From: Gammaproteobacteria bacterium Ga0077536
GTDB lineage: Bacteria > Pseudomonadota > Gammaproteobacteria > Ga0077536
Assembly (NCBI GenBank): GCA_001464935.1
Contig: LNEL01000049.1
Coordinates: forward strand, 1-64,000
Reading direction: 5' to 3'
Length of the DNA stretch: 64,000 nt
In this document: positions 1-9,479 of the stretch, in pieces
Layout: each line of letters starts with the position of its first letter
How positions within the stretch are numbered: the stretch's first letter is position 1
Position numbers and translations under genes: made by a program
Notes under the pieces: generated by a model
Databases searched by the model: none
The model's input: the letters and a program-made list of their open reading frames with translations, nothing else
What the model was told of the DNA's origin: nothing

Positions 1-995
1 ATGTCATGCGTCATCTGGCGCACGAGTTCGTACTGGGATTTCTCGGGGTGGTCCCGGAAGAGCTCCATGTAGCGCACGAGCAGATGGATGTTGACGGAGA
101 TCGTCAGAATCAGGGTCAGCGCGATGAAGTTCGACGATATGACGGTCAGGTCCCAGCCGGCATGCCCCAGCATGCCGATGGCGAGCACCACTGCCCCGAT
201 GCCGAAGATCACGATGTCGCCGCGGACGAAGGTGATCAGGTCGTCGGTGATCATCGAAATGCCGCCGAGGTGCACCTTGGCGTCCCCGCGATAGCGCTCC
301 AGCACCGAGCGGATGCTCGCGACGGCGGCGTGATTGGCCTCGTCGATGGCGGCCTTCTGGGCTTTGTAGATTGGTTCGAGCCGGTTCAGGCGCTCCTGCT
401 GGGCCGGTGACAGGCCCGCGGTGGCGCGCAGATAAACCAGGTCGCCACGTTCCATCTGGAGTTCGCGAAAGTCCGGATGGTCCTTCATGACGACCCGGAT
501 GGCGGTGGTGCGGCCATCGGCGCTGATCGCGACGTTCTTGTACAGCGGGCTCGTCAGCAGTTCATTGCGCGCGCGCTCGAAGTCGACGTCGGGCGATTCG
601 AGCGTCTTGTACTTGGTGGCGACCTCGGACAGTTTGGCCTCGACGTTCTTGACCAGCGGCACATCCAGAATCGTCAGGACCGACTCGACTTCCGGCAGTG
701 CCTTCAGGTCACCGCGCATCGACGCTATCAGCGCGCGCGATTCGGGGCTGAACAGCGACGCGTCGGGCGTGACCGTCACGAACAGGAAGTCCCTGGCCGA
801 ATATCGCTTGCCCAGTTCCCGGAAGCGCTGCAGATCGGCATCGTTCTCGAGCAGCAGGGAATCGGCCGAGGCATCGACCCTGAATTTCGGGATGCCGGTG
901 GCGAAGGCCACCAGGATGGCGGCCAGCAGGATCAGGGTGCCCTTCGGGTTCGCGAGTACGACGCGATCGAAGAGCTCGGCAAGGGCTCTGAGCAT
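1..995 (-). CDS. MMPL/RND-family transporter, partial (C-terminal part lies beyond the window edge)
   Basis: Reverse-strand frame is open to the window edge; reads MLRALAELFDRVVLANPKGTLILLAAILVAFATGIPKFRVDASADSLLLEND..., a typical N-terminal TM plus periplasmic loop of MMPL exporters. Confidence 0.8.
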   Translation of the reverse strand, partial: MLRALAELFDRVVLANPKGTLILLAAILVAFATGIPKFRVDASADSLLLENDADLQRFRELGKRYSARDFLFVTVTPDASLFSPESRALIASMRGDLKALPEVESVLTILDVPLVKNVEAKLSEVATKYKTLESPDVDFERARNELLTSPLYKNVAISADGRTTAIRVVMKDHPDFRELQMERGDLVYLRATAGLSPAQQERLNRLEPIYKAQKAAIDEANHAAVASIRSVLERYRGDAKVHLGGISMITDDLITFVRGDIVIFGIGAVVLAIGMLGHAGWDLTVISSNFIALTLILTISVNIHLLVRYMELFRDHPEKSQYELVRQMTHD

Positions 996-1296
996 GGGAG
1001 ACGGCGCTGGTGTTATGGGTAAGTGAAGGGCGCCGCTGAGTCTATTAGAGACCGGCCGGCGCAGCCAGCCACTTTTGCAGCCTGCCCCCTGTCGGCCGGC
1101 GGTCGCACTTGAGCCAAATGGCTGCTCAAAGTTCGGGAATAGTTCCTGATTTGAACACGTCGAGCCTCCTGTGCATTGACGCTTCCGGTACGCGGAGTAG
1201 GCTTCGGCCTGCCACGAAGGGCAAATAATAATGGGTGGGGTCGGGCCTTCCGGGAAGGAGGGGCCGGGTCGTCAGACGCGGGGAAACAGTCAGCAG

Positions 1297-2583
1297 ATGC
1301 AGCCTGAAGAGTCATCGCCAGCCACGACCGCGGTCAGTGAGCTGGTCGACGAGCGAGTGGCGGCGCGCCAGTGCCAGATCGCCGCCGAGAACGGGCGTTT
1401 CGCCTTGCTGCCGCTGGTGCTGTGCGCCGTGTGCTATGCCGGACTGCTCGGCCAGTTCATTGCGGTCGACGTGCTCAACGGCTGGATGCTGGCGATGGTG
1501 CTGCTGATCTCCGCGCGCGTCATCGTGCTGGTGGGCTTCGGCCGCGTCGAGAGCATCGGCCGCAAGCGCTGGCTCGTGTTCAATGCCTGCTCCCTGTTCG
1601 CCGTCGGTGCCGGTTTCGGTGTCAGCACGCTGTGGTTCACGTTTCCGCAGGAAACCTGGGTGCTCGCCGTCGTCAATCTCTGGCTCGGCGGGCTCGCCTG
1701 TGGCGCGCTGCTCGGGCAGGGCATCGTGCGCTGGCACGGGCTGGCGTTCGCCATTCCGGCGCTTGCGCCGCTGCAGGTGCGTCTGCTGGCGAGCGGCGAT
1801 CCGACGCTGCTCGGGCTGGGCATCGGCAACATCCTGTTCTTCACCTACCTGTTCCACATCATCCAGCGCAGCCAGACCTACACCATTGGCGAGATGCGTC
1901 ATCGCGTCGAAGTCGAGGCCATTGCCGAGCGCCTGGCGCAGGAGCAGGCCCGCAGCGCGGCACTGGTCGAGGACCTGTCGGCCGAAATCGCGCGGCGGCG
2001 CAAGACGCAGGCGGCCCTGATCGACGCCCGCAACCGGGCACGCGATCAGTCGAATCTCGATCCGCTGACGAGCCTTGCCAATCGCCGTGTGTTCGAACGG
2101 GTGCTGGACCGGGAATGGGCGCGCGCGCTGCGTGAGCAGCGGCCACTGTCGCTGGTGATCTGCGATCTCGACCGCTTTCGCCCCTACAACGAGAGCTATG
2201 GCCATCATGCCGGTGACAAGTGCCTGGTGCGCGTGGCGCAGGTGGTCAGCGGATTTTCGCGCCGCGCCGGCGACCTGGTCTCGCGCTTCGGCGGTGAAGA
2301 GTTCGCGGTGCTGCTGCCGGAGACGAGCGAGTTCGCGGCACTGGATGTCGCCGACTCGATCCGGTCGGGCGTTTACGAATTGACGCTGATGCACGGCGCC
2401 TCCGACGTCGATCGCGTGCTGACGGCAAGCTGCGGCGCCGCGACGATCATCCCGGCGCCCGGTCAGAAGCCGCAGGAGCTCATCGATGCGGCCGCCAACG
2501 CCCTGCAGCGCGCCAAGCGCGCCGGGCGCAACTGCGTGTTCACCGTCACCGGCGTGCAACACCAGGAAACCGACGAAGGCTGA
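1297..2583 (+). CDS. Membrane-anchored GGDEF diguanylate cyclase
   Basis: Several N-terminal TM segments, coiled linker, SRFGGEEFAVLLPE active site, RAGD I-site five residues upstream. Confidence 0.9.
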   Translation: MQPEESSPATTAVSELVDERVAARQCQIAAENGRFALLPLVLCAVCYAGLLGQFIAVDVLNGWMLAMVLLISARVIVLVGFGRVESIGRKRWLVFNACSLFAVGAGFGVSTLWFTFPQETWVLAVVNLWLGGLACGALLGQGIVRWHGLAFAIPALAPLQVRLLASGDPTLLGLGIGNILFFTYLFHIIQRSQTYTIGEMRHRVEVEAIAERLAQEQARSAALVEDLSAEIARRRKTQAALIDARNRARDQSNLDPLTSLANRRVFERVLDREWARALREQRPLSLVICDLDRFRPYNESYGHHAGDKCLVRVAQVVSGFSRRAGDLVSRFGGEEFAVLLPETSEFAALDVADSIRSGVYELTLMHGASDVDRVLTASCGAATIIPAPGQKPQELIDAAANALQRAKRAGRNCVFTVTGVQHQETDEG

Positions 2584-2716
2584 CGCGCGAGCGGCGCGTC
2601 TTGCGCCCGTCTTCGTCCGCCGCCAGCCGCACATGCTGTCCCCGGCGTTGCCGCGGCGTCGTCCGCGGTGTCATGATCTGGCTCCCCCGCTGCACACATC
2701 CTGGATAGGCGCCTGC

Positions 2717-3523
2717 ATGGACTCGTCGCGCTCGGAAGAATTCAGTCGTTTCCTGCTCGAACTCGCCGACCTTGCGGGGCGTGTCGTGCTGCCCTATTTC
2801 CGGCACGAGATGGTGGTCGGTGACAAGGGCGGGCAGCGCTTCGACCCGGTCACTGAAGCCGATCGCGGCGCGGAGCGCGCGCTGCGCGAGGCCATTCTCG
2901 CCCGCTATCCGGATCACGGCGTGCTCGGCGAGGAAGACGGGGACACGCCTGGCGCAGGTCGATATCGCTGGGTGATCGATCCAATCGACGGCACGCGCGC
3001 GTTCGTCTGCGGCGTGCCGACCTGGGGCACGCTGATCGCGCTGTGCGAGCACGATCGCCCGGTGCTCGGCATGATGAGCCAGCCGTTCGTCGGCGAGGTG
3101 TTCATCGGGGGTGGCAACGAGGCCTGGCAGCTGCGCGGCGACGAGCGGCGTCGCCTGCGCACGCGCGACACGTCCGATCTCGCCGCGAGCTACCTGTTCG
3201 CCACCGCGCCGGAAATGTTCGCGGCGGACACCGAATGGCCCGCGTTCCAGCACCTCTCGCGTCAGGTGCGCCTGGCGCGCTTCGGCATCGACTGCTATGC
3301 GTACTGCCTGCTGGCGGCAGGGCATCTCGACCTCGTCGTCGAAGCCGGGCTCGGGTACTACGACATCGCGCCGATGATGCCGCTGATCGAAGCCGCCGGC
3401 GGCATCGTCACCGACTGGACCGGCGCGCCCGTCCGTGGCGGCGGGCGCGTGATCGCGGCGGCCAATGCGACACTCCACGGGTTGGCGCTCGCCGAGCTGC
3501 AGAAGACCACCGATGGGCGCTGA
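2717..3523 (+). CDS. Inositol monophosphatase family protein (histidinol-phosphatase HisN-like)
   Basis: Metal-binding motif WVIDPIDGTRAF, EEDG, and C-terminal YYDIAPMMPLIEAAGG. Confidence 0.85.
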   Translation: MDSSRSEEFSRFLLELADLAGRVVLPYFRHEMVVGDKGGQRFDPVTEADRGAERALREAILARYPDHGVLGEEDGDTPGAGRYRWVIDPIDGTRAFVCGVPTWGTLIALCEHDRPVLGMMSQPFVGEVFIGGGNEAWQLRGDERRRLRTRDTSDLAASYLFATAPEMFAADTEWPAFQHLSRQVRLARFGIDCYAYCLLAAGHLDLVVEAGLGYYDIAPMMPLIEAAGGIVTDWTGAPVRGGGRVIAAANATLHGLALAELQKTTDGR

Positions 3524-4538
3524 GCGCCGCTGCCGGCTCGCCGTCTGCATCGCACGCCTGCAGCCGCCGCAGCAGCGCCACGTCGACGCGCTGCGCGCGC
3601 TGGCCGCAGACCACGACGCCGTGTGGCTGGTCTGCGGCGGCGTCACGCAGGCGGCCAGCGTCGTCAATCCATGGACCTTCGACGAGCGGCGCGCGCTGCT
3701 CGCGCTCGCGCTGCCGCCTTCGCTCGACCTCGCATGCCTGGCGGTGGCCGACTGCTGGTACGACGATCGACGCTGGGCCGACGCGGTGCGCGAAGCCGTG
3801 CTGGCACAGGCGGCGCGCGCAGGCATCGACCCGGCGCAGGCCGACATCGCGCTGGTGCCGCTCGAACGCGGGTCGGCGTCGTTCTATGCCGCGTGCTTCC
3901 CTGAGTGGCGCGTGTGCGAACCCGGCGCGGACCTGCCGGCTTTCGACCGCACGTTGAACGAGCGCCTGCTCGGCGGCGACGCCGCGGCTGCACTCGACGC
4001 CAGCGTGCCGGTCCCTGTGCGGGCCGCGCTCGCCGCGACGCTCAGCGATGCCGTGCGTTGCGAACTGCGCGAGGAGATGGCGTTCATCACGCATTACCGT
4101 GACGCGTGGCAGACGGCGCCGTTTCCGCCGATCTTCGTCACGGTCGATGCGCTGGTCACGCACGGGGATCGGGTGCTGGTGATCCGGCGCGGGCGGCGTC
4201 CCGGCCACGGCCTGCTGGCTCTGCCCGGCGGTTTCATCGATCCCGATGAACCCCTGTGCGACAGCGCGCTGCGCGAACTGCGTGAAGAGACCGGCCTCGT
4301 GCTCCCCGCGTCGGCCTGCACCGCGGTCCGCGTTTACGATCATCCGCATCGCTCGCTGCGCGGACGCACGATTACGCATCTGCACCGCTACGTGCTCGCC
4401 GGCACGCAGCCGGCACCGGCGCTGGAAGCCGGTGACGACGCGGCGCAGGCGCTGTGGCTGCCGTTCGCCGACGCGCGCCCGCAGGCATTCTTCGAGGACC
4501 ATTACGCGATGCTGCAGCTCGAACTCGGCCTGGCCTGA
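3513..4538 (+). CDS. NadM-like nucleotidyltransferase domain fused to a Nudix hydrolase
   Basis: Nudix box GGFIDPDEPLCDSALRELREETGL; N-terminal fold resembles NMN adenylyltransferase/Nudix bifunctional proteins. Overlaps the upstream stop. Confidence 0.75.
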   Translation: MGAERRCRLAVCIARLQPPQQRHVDALRALAADHDAVWLVCGGVTQAASVVNPWTFDERRALLALALPPSLDLACLAVADCWYDDRRWADAVREAVLAQAARAGIDPAQADIALVPLERGSASFYAACFPEWRVCEPGADLPAFDRTLNERLLGGDAAAALDASVPVPVRAALAATLSDAVRCELREEMAFITHYRDAWQTAPFPPIFVTVDALVTHGDRVLVIRRGRRPGHGLLALPGGFIDPDEPLCDSALRELREETGLVLPASACTAVRVYDHPHRSLRGRTITHLHRYVLAGTQPAPALEAGDDAAQALWLPFADARPQAFFEDHYAMLQLELGLA

Positions 4539-4553
4539 GCGTCGTTCGCGGCC

Positions 4554-5471
4554 ATGAACGCGCGCGTCGTGCTCCTTCTGCTCGCGATGTGCTGTGGGAA
4601 CGCGCGTGCCGAAGCGACTCTGCTGCAAACCCGTTTCGACGTCCTGGTGACGTCGCTCGACGGGGCCGCGCCAGCGGAGCGCGTCGCATTCGCGGAGGCG
4701 GCGCTCGCCGAGCTCATCGCCGCCTACGAGACCGAACTGGCGCGCAGCGCCGGCGGCGCTGCGCCGGGTGCGGATCAGGTCTGGCGCCGCGGCACCGCGG
4801 GCTACGTGGCAAGACTCCACGCGCTGCGCGATCACCTGCGCGCCGGCCCGACCGTCGACCTCGTGCGTGAGGCGCACGGCACGGTGCGTCTCATCCTCGG
4901 CGAGGAACAGGTGATGTTGAGCGCGCCGCGCGCCAGCGCACAGCGGACCCTGGAGGCGAGCATTGCCGATGCGCTCTGCAGCCGACGCGATTGCGCGGCG
5001 ACGGCGGCGACGGTCGATGAAGTGGTCGTGGCCCGCGAACGCCAGATGCTCGGCGAGTGGGCGCTGGCCGACAAGGCGCCACCGATGTATTCGCAGCAGG
5101 ACGGCCTGCACTGTGTCTTCGAGGACATGCGCCACCTGCGCCTCAAGCAGGTGGCCTGCGAGGCCGTGACGCGCGAACTGCGCCTGCTCGAGGAGTCATT
5201 GCGGGCGGTGTTGCAGCATGGAGGGCAGGTCGACTGGGCGACTTTGCGCGTGGGGCCTGCGCCGGGAGCCGGCGGCACGGTGGGCGGGACCCGCGTAAGC
5301 TATGGCGCGAACGGCCGATACTTCGAACTCGACCTGCCTCATCTCGCTGCTGCGCCGGCGGTGGTGCAGGGTGCGATTCCCTGGTTGCAGACCCGACTGC
5401 GCGGCCAGCATGCGACCTATGTGATCGCGACCCCGGAGCGTCTCGCATACCGGGTGTCGGACACCGACTGA
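4554..5471 (+). CDS. Hypothetical secreted protein
   Basis: Signal-peptide-like MNARVVLLLLAMCCGNARAEA; codirectional with upstream genes; no family recognised. Confidence 0.6.
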   Translation: MNARVVLLLLAMCCGNARAEATLLQTRFDVLVTSLDGAAPAERVAFAEAALAELIAAYETELARSAGGAAPGADQVWRRGTAGYVARLHALRDHLRAGPTVDLVREAHGTVRLILGEEQVMLSAPRASAQRTLEASIADALCSRRDCAATAATVDEVVVARERQMLGEWALADKAPPMYSQQDGLHCVFEDMRHLRLKQVACEAVTRELRLLEESLRAVLQHGGQVDWATLRVGPAPGAGGTVGGTRVSYGANGRYFELDLPHLAAAPAVVQGAIPWLQTRLRGQHATYVIATPERLAYRVSDTD

Positions 5472-5504
5472 GCCTCCAGTATCAATGAGAGAGATTATTG
5501 AGCC

Positions 5505-5825
5505 ATGCGTGAGCTGATTTCCAAGCGAACAATCCCGGTGCTCGTCGCCTGTGGGCTGCTGATGGCTGCCGCCCGGGCCGACGAACGCTATCAGGCCGTG
5601 CCGATCGATTCGGGGACCGAATTCGGGACCGAAAAGGCGCTGATCGTCGACACCCTCGCCGGCCATATGTGGATCTGGACCGAGAGTCCGGCCACCGATG
5701 AGGAGCCCGGCGGGCGCTACATCATCTACCAGGGACAGTTGACGCCGGGCACCGAAATGGGCGAGGTCGTGCTCAAGCAGGAATGGCCGGTCGATCGGCC
5801 GTCGCAAATCAAGGTGGGCAAGTAG
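5505..5825 (+). CDS. Hypothetical small secreted protein
   Basis: 106 aa with signal-like N-terminus (MRELISKRTIPVLVACGLLMAAARADE). Confidence 0.6.
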   Translation: MRELISKRTIPVLVACGLLMAAARADERYQAVPIDSGTEFGTEKALIVDTLAGHMWIWTESPATDEEPGGRYIIYQGQLTPGTEMGEVVLKQEWPVDRPSQIKVGK

Positions 5826-5829
5826 GCCG

Positions 5830-6615
5830 ATGCCGCACGACCCGGTGCCAGGCTCGTGCGCGCACCGGCTGGCCGGCAAGCGCATCGTGATCACGGGCTC
5901 GAGCAGCGGCATCGGGCGTGGCGTCGCGCTGCGCTGCGCGGCCGAGGGAGCTGCGGTGCTCGTCGTCTACCGCCGCTCCCACGAGGCAGCGGCAGCGGTA
6001 GTCGAGGAGATCCGCGCGGCCGGTGGAGTGGCGTCGGCGTTCGGTGCCGATGTGTCGGATCCTGCCCGGATCGATGGCCTGGTCGCGGCAGCGGTCGACC
6101 GGCTCGGTGGCCTCGACACGTGGTGCAATTTTGCGGGTGCGGACATCCTGACCGGTGAAGGCGCGCGCGCGTCCGATCGGGACAAGCTGACGCGGCTCAT
6201 CGACACCGATCTGCGCGGCACGATCCTGTGCGCGTGGGCAGCGGCAGACGCGTTGAAGCAGTCGCGCGGTTCGATCGTGAACATGTCGTGGGATCTCGCG
6301 CTGCGTGGCATGGGTGGTCGCAATCCGGAAATGTTCGCGGCCGTCAAAGCCGGCGTCACGGGCTTCACGCGCGCGCTCGCACGCTCACTGGCCCCGGAAG
6401 TCAGGGTCAATGAAGTCGCGCCGGGCTGGATCGAAACCTCCTTTGCGACCTCGGACATGGCGCCGGATTACCGTGCGGCAGTCGAAGCCGCGACGCCGCT
6501 CGCGCGCTTCGGGATCCCGGCGGACATCGCGGCCGCCGTGGTGTTCCTGGCGTCGGACGAGGCGTCGTTCGTGACGGGCCAGACGCTGAAGGTCAACGGC
6601 GGCCTGTCGAGCTGA
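5830..6615 (+). CDS. SDR family oxidoreductase
   Basis: Rossmann TGSSSGIGRG motif, NFAGAD, C-terminal VTGQTLKVNGG. Confidence 0.9.
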   Translation: MPHDPVPGSCAHRLAGKRIVITGSSSGIGRGVALRCAAEGAAVLVVYRRSHEAAAAVVEEIRAAGGVASAFGADVSDPARIDGLVAAAVDRLGGLDTWCNFAGADILTGEGARASDRDKLTRLIDTDLRGTILCAWAAADALKQSRGSIVNMSWDLALRGMGGRNPEMFAAVKAGVTGFTRALARSLAPEVRVNEVAPGWIETSFATSDMAPDYRAAVEAATPLARFGIPADIAAAVVFLASDEASFVTGQTLKVNGGLSS

Positions 6616-6628
6616 ACGCGCGGCGCGC

Positions 6629-7888
6629 TCAATCCTCGTCGCGCGCGAGCCGCAGGCCTGCGAACTGCCAGCGTTGCTGCGGGTAGAAGAAATTGCGATA
6701 GCTCGCGCGCAGATGATCGCGCGGTGACACGCAGCATCCGCCACGCAACACCATCTGGTTCGCCATGAACTTGCCGTTGTATTCGCCGACCGCGCCGGCC
6801 AGCGGCTTGAACCCGGGGTAGGGCGCGTAACTGCTCGCGGTCCATTCCCATACATCGCCATACATCTGCGTCAGCGGCTCATCGCCGGCGCCAGCCGGAT
6901 GCAGCAGTCCATCGTCGACGAAGTTGCCTTCGAGCGCGACGCCTGCTGCCGCGTGTTCCCATTCCTGTTCGGTCGGCAGGCGCGCACCGGCCCAGCGTGC
7001 ATAGGCATCGGCTTCGTAGAAACTGACATGACACACAGCGGCGTGGGGCGACAGCGGGCGCGTGCCGCCGAGCGTGAACTCGTCATACCCCTCGCGACCG
7101 CCGTCGCGCGGCAGCCAGTACGCGGGATGCTGCCAGCCTTCACGCTGCACCGTGGCCCAGCCGTCAGCGAGCCACAGCAGCGGATTGCAATAGCCGCCAT
7201 CGGCCACGAACGCCGCGAACTCGGCATTCGTCACCGGGCGCTGTGCGAGCCGGTACGGTGCGAGCCAGGCCCGATGGCGCGGACGCTCGTTGTCGAAGGC
7301 AAAGGCGTCCGCCATGGCGCCGATGTCGATCAGACCGCCGGCAACGGATTGCCAGCTGCCGGCCCCGGTGACGGACGTCGGCGGTGGCAGTGGCAGGTTC
7401 GCATACACCGGCAGCAACGGGTTCTGCGCGAACAGGTGCTTGATGTCCATCAACAGCAGTTCCTGGTGCTGTTGCTCGTGATGCAGGCCCAACTCGACCA
7501 GTGCCGCAACGGCCGGCGGCAGGCCGCGTGTGAGATGCGCTTCGAGCCGTTCGTCGATTGCGTGCCGGTATGCCAGCACATCGCTCAGCGAGGGTCGCGT
7601 CAGCAACCCGCGCGAGGGACGCGCATGTTGACGCCCGATGCCCTGGTAGTAGGAGTTGAACAACACGCGATAGCCGTCGAACGGTGAGCGGTAGCCCGGT
7701 TCGAGCGCCTCGATGACGACGGTTTCGAAGAACCACGCCGTGTGCGCGAGATGCCACTTGGCGGGGCTTGCATCGGGCATCGACTGCGCGCAGGCGTCTT
7801 CCGGTGACAGCGGCGCGGCGAGCCGCGCCGTGGCCGAGCGCACCGCGCGATATCGCACCAGGAGTTGATCGCCGCGCGCGCTCAGCAT
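6629..7888 (-). CDS. EgtB-like ergothioneine/selenoneine-type sulfoxide synthase (DinB_2 plus FGE-sulfatase domains)
   Basis: N-terminal KWHLAHTAWFFETV; HHEQQHQELLLMDIKH; C-terminal VLRGGCCVSPRDHLRASYRNFFYPQQRWQFAGLRLARD. Confidence 0.88.
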   Translation of the reverse strand: MLSARGDQLLVRYRAVRSATARLAAPLSPEDACAQSMPDASPAKWHLAHTAWFFETVVIEALEPGYRSPFDGYRVLFNSYYQGIGRQHARPSRGLLTRPSLSDVLAYRHAIDERLEAHLTRGLPPAVAALVELGLHHEQQHQELLLMDIKHLFAQNPLLPVYANLPLPPPTSVTGAGSWQSVAGGLIDIGAMADAFAFDNERPRHRAWLAPYRLAQRPVTNAEFAAFVADGGYCNPLLWLADGWATVQREGWQHPAYWLPRDGGREGYDEFTLGGTRPLSPHAAVCHVSFYEADAYARWAGARLPTEQEWEHAAAGVALEGNFVDDGLLHPAGAGDEPLTQMYGDVWEWTASSYAPYPGFKPLAGAVGEYNGKFMANQMVLRGGCCVSPRDHLRASYRNFFYPQQRWQFAGLRLARDED

Positions 7889-8652
7889 CGGGCAGTCTCC
7901 AGCACATGACGGCTGTCACCGCAGGCGCGGCCAGCGGCGTCGTAGCGACGTTCGACGAAGACGAGGCGACCACCGTGTTCGCGCAGCACGACCGACGAGC
8001 AGCGCGTGCCATAGCCGCCCCCGTTGATGAAGATCGGGGCGAGCACGCGTTCCATGGCCACGCCGATGCCGGTGTCCGGCAACTCGTGGTCATCGGCGCC
8101 GGCATCGTCACACAGTGTGGCCAGCAGTGCGTCGATCAATGCCTCGCCGTCGAGCGCGCGATGGCGCCGGTACGCCGCTTTCAGGCGGGCGACCTTCGGC
8201 CATTCGTCATCGAGGGCGGCGTTGCTCAGGCCATAGACGCCGGGTCCGAGGTCACGCACGCGATTGTCCTGGTTGGACCATGCGCGCAGGTTCGTCGTGT
8301 CGGCGAAGATGAGATTGGCACCGGCGTAGTGCGCCGCGTTGGCAACGAGCCGTTCGCCATAATGCGCGGCAGCGTGGCGCTCGCGCAGGAAATCCGCGAC
8401 CAGTGCGCCGCGCGACCGTTGGCCGGCCGCCTGGCCAGGCCGCCGCACATTGGTGACGGCGGCGAAACGGCCCCCGTGTTCGACGCCCAGCCACGTGCCA
8501 CCCGCTTCGAGATCGCGACCGGCGACGACATGCGGTGCGTCGGGCCAGGCTGCCGCGACCGCAGACGGGCGGCTGTGAAACTCGTCCCGGTTGGCGGCGA
8601 CGACGAGTTCGTAGTCGGGGTGATCGCGCCACGCGGCCAGCAGGATGCACAT
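7882..8652 (-). CDS. NRDE family protein (TANGO2-like)
   Basis: N-terminus MCILLAAWRDHPDYELVVAANRDEFHSRPS is the NRDE signature. Confidence 0.9.
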   Translation of the reverse strand: MCILLAAWRDHPDYELVVAANRDEFHSRPSAVAAAWPDAPHVVAGRDLEAGGTWLGVEHGGRFAAVTNVRRPGQAAGQRSRGALVADFLRERHAAAHYGERLVANAAHYAGANLIFADTTNLRAWSNQDNRVRDLGPGVYGLSNAALDDEWPKVARLKAAYRRHRALDGEALIDALLATLCDDAGADDHELPDTGIGVAMERVLAPIFINGGGYGTRCSSVVLREHGGRLVFVERRYDAAGRACGDSRHVLETARC

Positions 8653-8673
8653 GGGCAGCCGACGGCAGCGCTG

Positions 8674-9189
8674 TCAGTAGTGCAGCAGTGCGTGCACGCG
8701 GCAGTTGCCGAGCGCCTGCCGCCCGCCGAGAAAATCGAGTTCGATCACGAACGCCGCGCCGACGATGCTGGCGCCGCTGTTCGCGGCGAGTTGCAGACTC
8801 GCGCTCGCCGTGCCGCCGGTGGCGATCAGATCATCGACGAGCAGCACCCGATCGGCGGCCGACAGCGCGTCCTGGTGCATCTCGAGGGCGGCAGAGCCGT
8901 ACTCGAGGTCATAGGCCACCCGGTGCGTGGCGTAGGGCAGTTTGCCGGGTTTGCGCAGCGGCACGAAACCGGCACCGAGTTCGGCTGCGACGAGGCTGCC
9001 GAAGATGAAGCCCCGGGCCTCCATGCCGAGCACCACCGTCACGCCCGAGTCGCGAAAGGGCCGCGCGAGTTCGACGGTGGCCAGGCGCAGCAGCGCGGGG
9101 TCGCGCATCACAGGCGTGAGGTCCTTGAAGACGATTCCCGGTTGCGGGAAATCGACGATGTCGCGAACGCTAGCTGCAATCTGTTCCAT
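8674..9189 (-). CDS. apt: Adenine phosphoribosyltransferase
   Basis: DFPQPGIVFKDLTPVM, GMEARGFIFGS, PRPP loop VLLVDDLIATGGTA; start chosen at MEQIAASVRD. Confidence 0.95.
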   Translation of the reverse strand: MEQIAASVRDIVDFPQPGIVFKDLTPVMRDPALLRLATVELARPFRDSGVTVVLGMEARGFIFGSLVAAELGAGFVPLRKPGKLPYATHRVAYDLEYGSAALEMHQDALSAADRVLLVDDLIATGGTASASLQLAANSGASIVGAAFVIELDFLGGRQALGNCRVHALLHY

Positions 9190-9479
9190 GCTTGGGCCTG
9201 CCGTGCGGAGAGTGGGAATTCGATGGACCCGATGATACGGACATTTCACGCAAACCGGTGTCCGGCAGTCTGCGGTCCGCAATTGTCATCGATCGATACG
9301 GGCGCAGTACAGCGGCGGAAAACACGGATGCTGCCGCTTGCGGCCCTGCAGCTTATTCGGGAAAATTGCGGCAAAACACGCAGAGCGAGACGCCCCGGGG
9401 TCCGCTGCCCGCGACAAGGATCTGATGGCTGCGGCCATCAGGCTGTCAACGCTACACGCTACGAGGTCGGGGCTTCCCG

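Noticed and set aside
3408-5135. 575-aa - strand ORF opposite the Nudix gene
   Set aside because: Antisense artefact; the Nudix box is unambiguous on the + strand.
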